This document shows positions 14,937 to 16,286 of a stretch of DNA of 16,286 nucleotides, piece by piece. Origin of the DNA: DATLFP01 sp035540955 (GTDB lineage: Bacteria > Actinomycetota > Acidimicrobiia > Acidimicrobiales > CADCSY01); NCBI GenBank assembly GCA_035540955.1, contig DATLFP010000204.1, forward strand, positions 1-16,286. Reading direction: 5' to 3'. A program made the position numbers and the translations under genes. Every line of letters starts with the position of its first letter. Position 1 is the first letter of the stretch. A model generated the notes under the pieces. The model saw only the letters and a list, made by a program, of their open reading frames with translations. It was not told the origin of the DNA and did no database searches.

Positions 14937-15998
14937 ATGACCGAACCCATCACGTTGGACGAGCGCCTGGTCAGCGCCGCCACCCACAGCCTCGAGCTCC
15001 TCAGCGTCCACCTCGGCGAGCGCCTCGGGCTCTACAGCGAGATCCGCGCCCGGGGGTCGCTGACGCCGCCCGAGCTGGCCACCGGCGCCGGCATCGACGC
15101 CCGCTACGCCCGGGAGTGGCTCGAGCAGCAGGCCGTCGCCGGCTTCCTGGCGGTCGACGACCCGGCGGCCGGTCCCGACGATCGCCGCTACCACCTGCCC
15201 GACGCCCACGCCGGCGCGCTGCACGACCCGAGCGCCGCCGACCACGTCGCCCCGCTCGCCCGCATGGTCGTCGGCATCGCCAAGGTGATCGACGACGTCA
15301 TCGCCGCCTACCGGACCGGCGACGGCGTCCCCTTCGCCCGCTACGGCGAGGACCTGCGGGCCGGGCAGGCGGCCATCAACCGGCCGGCGTTCACGACGGC
15401 GCTGGTCGAGGAGTGGCTGCCGGCGGCCGGCGACCTGGCCGACCGGCTGCGGGCCGGTGGTCGGATCGCCGACCTCGGCTGTGGCGCCGGCTGGTCGACG
15501 ATCGCCCTTGCCGGCGCCTTCCCCGATGCCACCGTCGTCGGCATCGACGCCGACGCCGCATCCATCGAGGACGCGCGCGCCAACGCCGCCGCCGCCGGGG
15601 TTGCCGTGCAGCTGGAGGCCATCGACGCCGACCGGCTGACCGACCACGGGCCCTTCGACGCCGTGCTCATCCTCGAGGCGCTGCACGACATGGCCCGCCC
15701 CGCCGACGTGCTCCGAGCCGCCCGGCGGTCGCTGGCCGCCGGGGGCGCCGTCATCGTGGCCGACGAGGCCGTCGCCGACGCCTTCACCGCCCCCGGTGAC
15801 GAGATCGAGCGGATGATGTACGGCTGGAGCATCCTCCACTGCCTGCCGGCGTCGATGACCGAGCGGCCGTCGGCCGCGATCGGCACCGTCATCCGGGAGA
15901 GCACCGTCCGGGACCTCGCCTCCGAGGCCGGCTTCGAGTCGGTGGAGGTCCTCCCCGTCGACGGCGGGTTCTTCCGGCTCTACCGGCTCGTCGGCTGA
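14937..15998 (+). CDS. Winged-helix plus Rossmann SAM-dependent methyltransferase
   Basis: The 353-residue protein has an N-terminal winged-helix region (about residues 10-110: LSVHLGERLGLYSEIRARG, LTPPELATGAGIDARYAREW, then a short wing) and a class I methyltransferase core with motif I IADLGCGAGWSTIALAG (177-193), acidic motif II VVGIDAD and LILEALHDMARP as motif IV/V. This architecture resembles bacterial O-methyltransferases and mycobacterial Rv2258c-like proteins, where the helical-wing part helps dimerise and shape the substrate pocket. It acts in the cytoplasm; the substrate is unknown. It stands alone between a tRNA on the other strand and an oxidoreductase gene starting 48 nt later, with which it may be cotranscribed. 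Confidence 0.9.
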   Translation: MTEPITLDERLVSAATHSLELLSVHLGERLGLYSEIRARGSLTPPELATGAGIDARYAREWLEQQAVAGFLAVDDPAAGPDDRRYHLPDAHAGALHDPSAADHVAPLARMVVGIAKVIDDVIAAYRTGDGVPFARYGEDLRAGQAAINRPAFTTALVEEWLPAAGDLADRLRAGGRIADLGCGAGWSTIALAGAFPDATVVGIDADAASIEDARANAAAAGVAVQLEAIDADRLTDHGPFDAVLILEALHDMARPADVLRAARRSLAAGGAVIVADEAVADAFTAPGDEIERMMYGWSILHCLPASMTERPSAAIGTVIRESTVRDLASEAGFESVEVLPVDGGFFRLYRLVG

Positions 15999-16046
15999 GT
16001 CGCCCCGCGCCACCATGGGCGCCCCGCCGTGGAAGGCTCGCTACCC

Positions 16047-16286
16047 ATGGACATCGTCGTCGTCGGTGCCGGCATCACCGGACTGGGCACCGCTCTCATG
16101 CTCGGCCAGGCCGGGCACCGCGTGACGCTCCTCGAGCGGGACGCAGCGCCGCCCGACGATCCCGAGGAGGCCTGGCACGGCTGGGAGCGCCGGGGGGTTC
16201 CGCAGCTGCGCCTGGCGCATGTCTTCCTCGGCCGTCTGCGCAACATGCTCCGCGACGAGCAGCCCGAGCTCTACGCCGAGCTCATG
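16047..16286 (+). CDS. FAD-dependent oxidoreductase, N-terminal part (cut by the window end)
   Basis: Eighty residues are present before the window ends. They begin with a Rossmann dinucleotide-binding motif, MDIVVVGAGITGLGTALMLG (GxGxxG at residues 7-12), followed by HRVTLLERD, whose Glu binds the FAD ribose. WHGWERRGVPQLRLAHVFLGRLRN resembles actinobacterial monooxygenase- or halogenase-like flavoproteins that I recall with a similar W-RRGV segment. The substrate cannot be inferred. GGAAGG at 16031-16036 may act as a ribosome binding site, 10 nt before the ATG. The upstream methyltransferase lies 48 nt away on the same strand. Confidence 0.85.
   Translation, partial: MDIVVVGAGITGLGTALMLGQAGHRVTLLERDAAPPDDPEEAWHGWERRGVPQLRLAHVFLGRLRNMLRDEQPELYAELM

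Overview
The window is very GC-rich, with strong third-position G/C bias, tightly packed genes and frequent GTG starts. Several TANNNT -10 boxes lie only 6-7 nt upstream of start codons, which implies leaderless mRNAs. These traits, an actinobacterial-type aconitase and several fatty-acid genes (two acyl-CoA dehydrogenases and an acyl-CoA synthetase) point to the chromosome of a high-GC actinobacterium. An acidimicrobial or related metagenomic lineage is my guess, not something the sequence proves. I see no IS element, phage, plasmid or CRISPR signature.

Left part (1-3634, plus strand): the tail of an acyl-CoA dehydrogenase; a PF06042-type nucleotidyltransferase-like protein that seems to lack its catalytic middle; an RsbW-type anti-sigma kinase; then a tightly overlapping run of a PfkB/ribokinase-family kinase, a SAM methyltransferase, a RibD C-terminal-type reductase and a flavin-reductase-like protein. 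The last four are probably cotranscribed.

Middle (3635-8735): a complete aconitase with a clear leaderless promoter and three ACTTGT repeats in 11-bp phase. A strong hairpin separates it from a converging minus-strand pair, acyl-CoA dehydrogenase followed by a double zinc-ribbon protein. A divergent TetR regulator shares the dehydrogenase promoter region, and a small palindrome there is a good candidate operator.

Right part (8736-16286): a long-armed inverted repeat; a GHMP-family sugar kinase divergent from an acyl-CoA synthetase across a 13-bp palindrome that overlaps two opposed -10 boxes; a minus-strand pair of lipid kinase (DAGK family) and PAP2 phosphatase, the PAP2 reading frame broken by a one-base shift; a solitary NuoF-like NADH-binding flavoprotein; tRNA-Val(GAC) with encoded CCA; a winged-helix SAM methyltransferase; and the start of an FAD-dependent oxidoreductase cut by the window edge.

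Most of the window is ordinary metabolism (TCA cycle, fatty-acid activation and oxidation, phospholipid turnover). I found no convincing new defence or mobile system. The best leads are regulatory structures in the short intergenic gaps, two damaged or remodelled proteins, and the kinase-methyltransferase-RibD-flavin reductase operon, whose pathway I cannot name.
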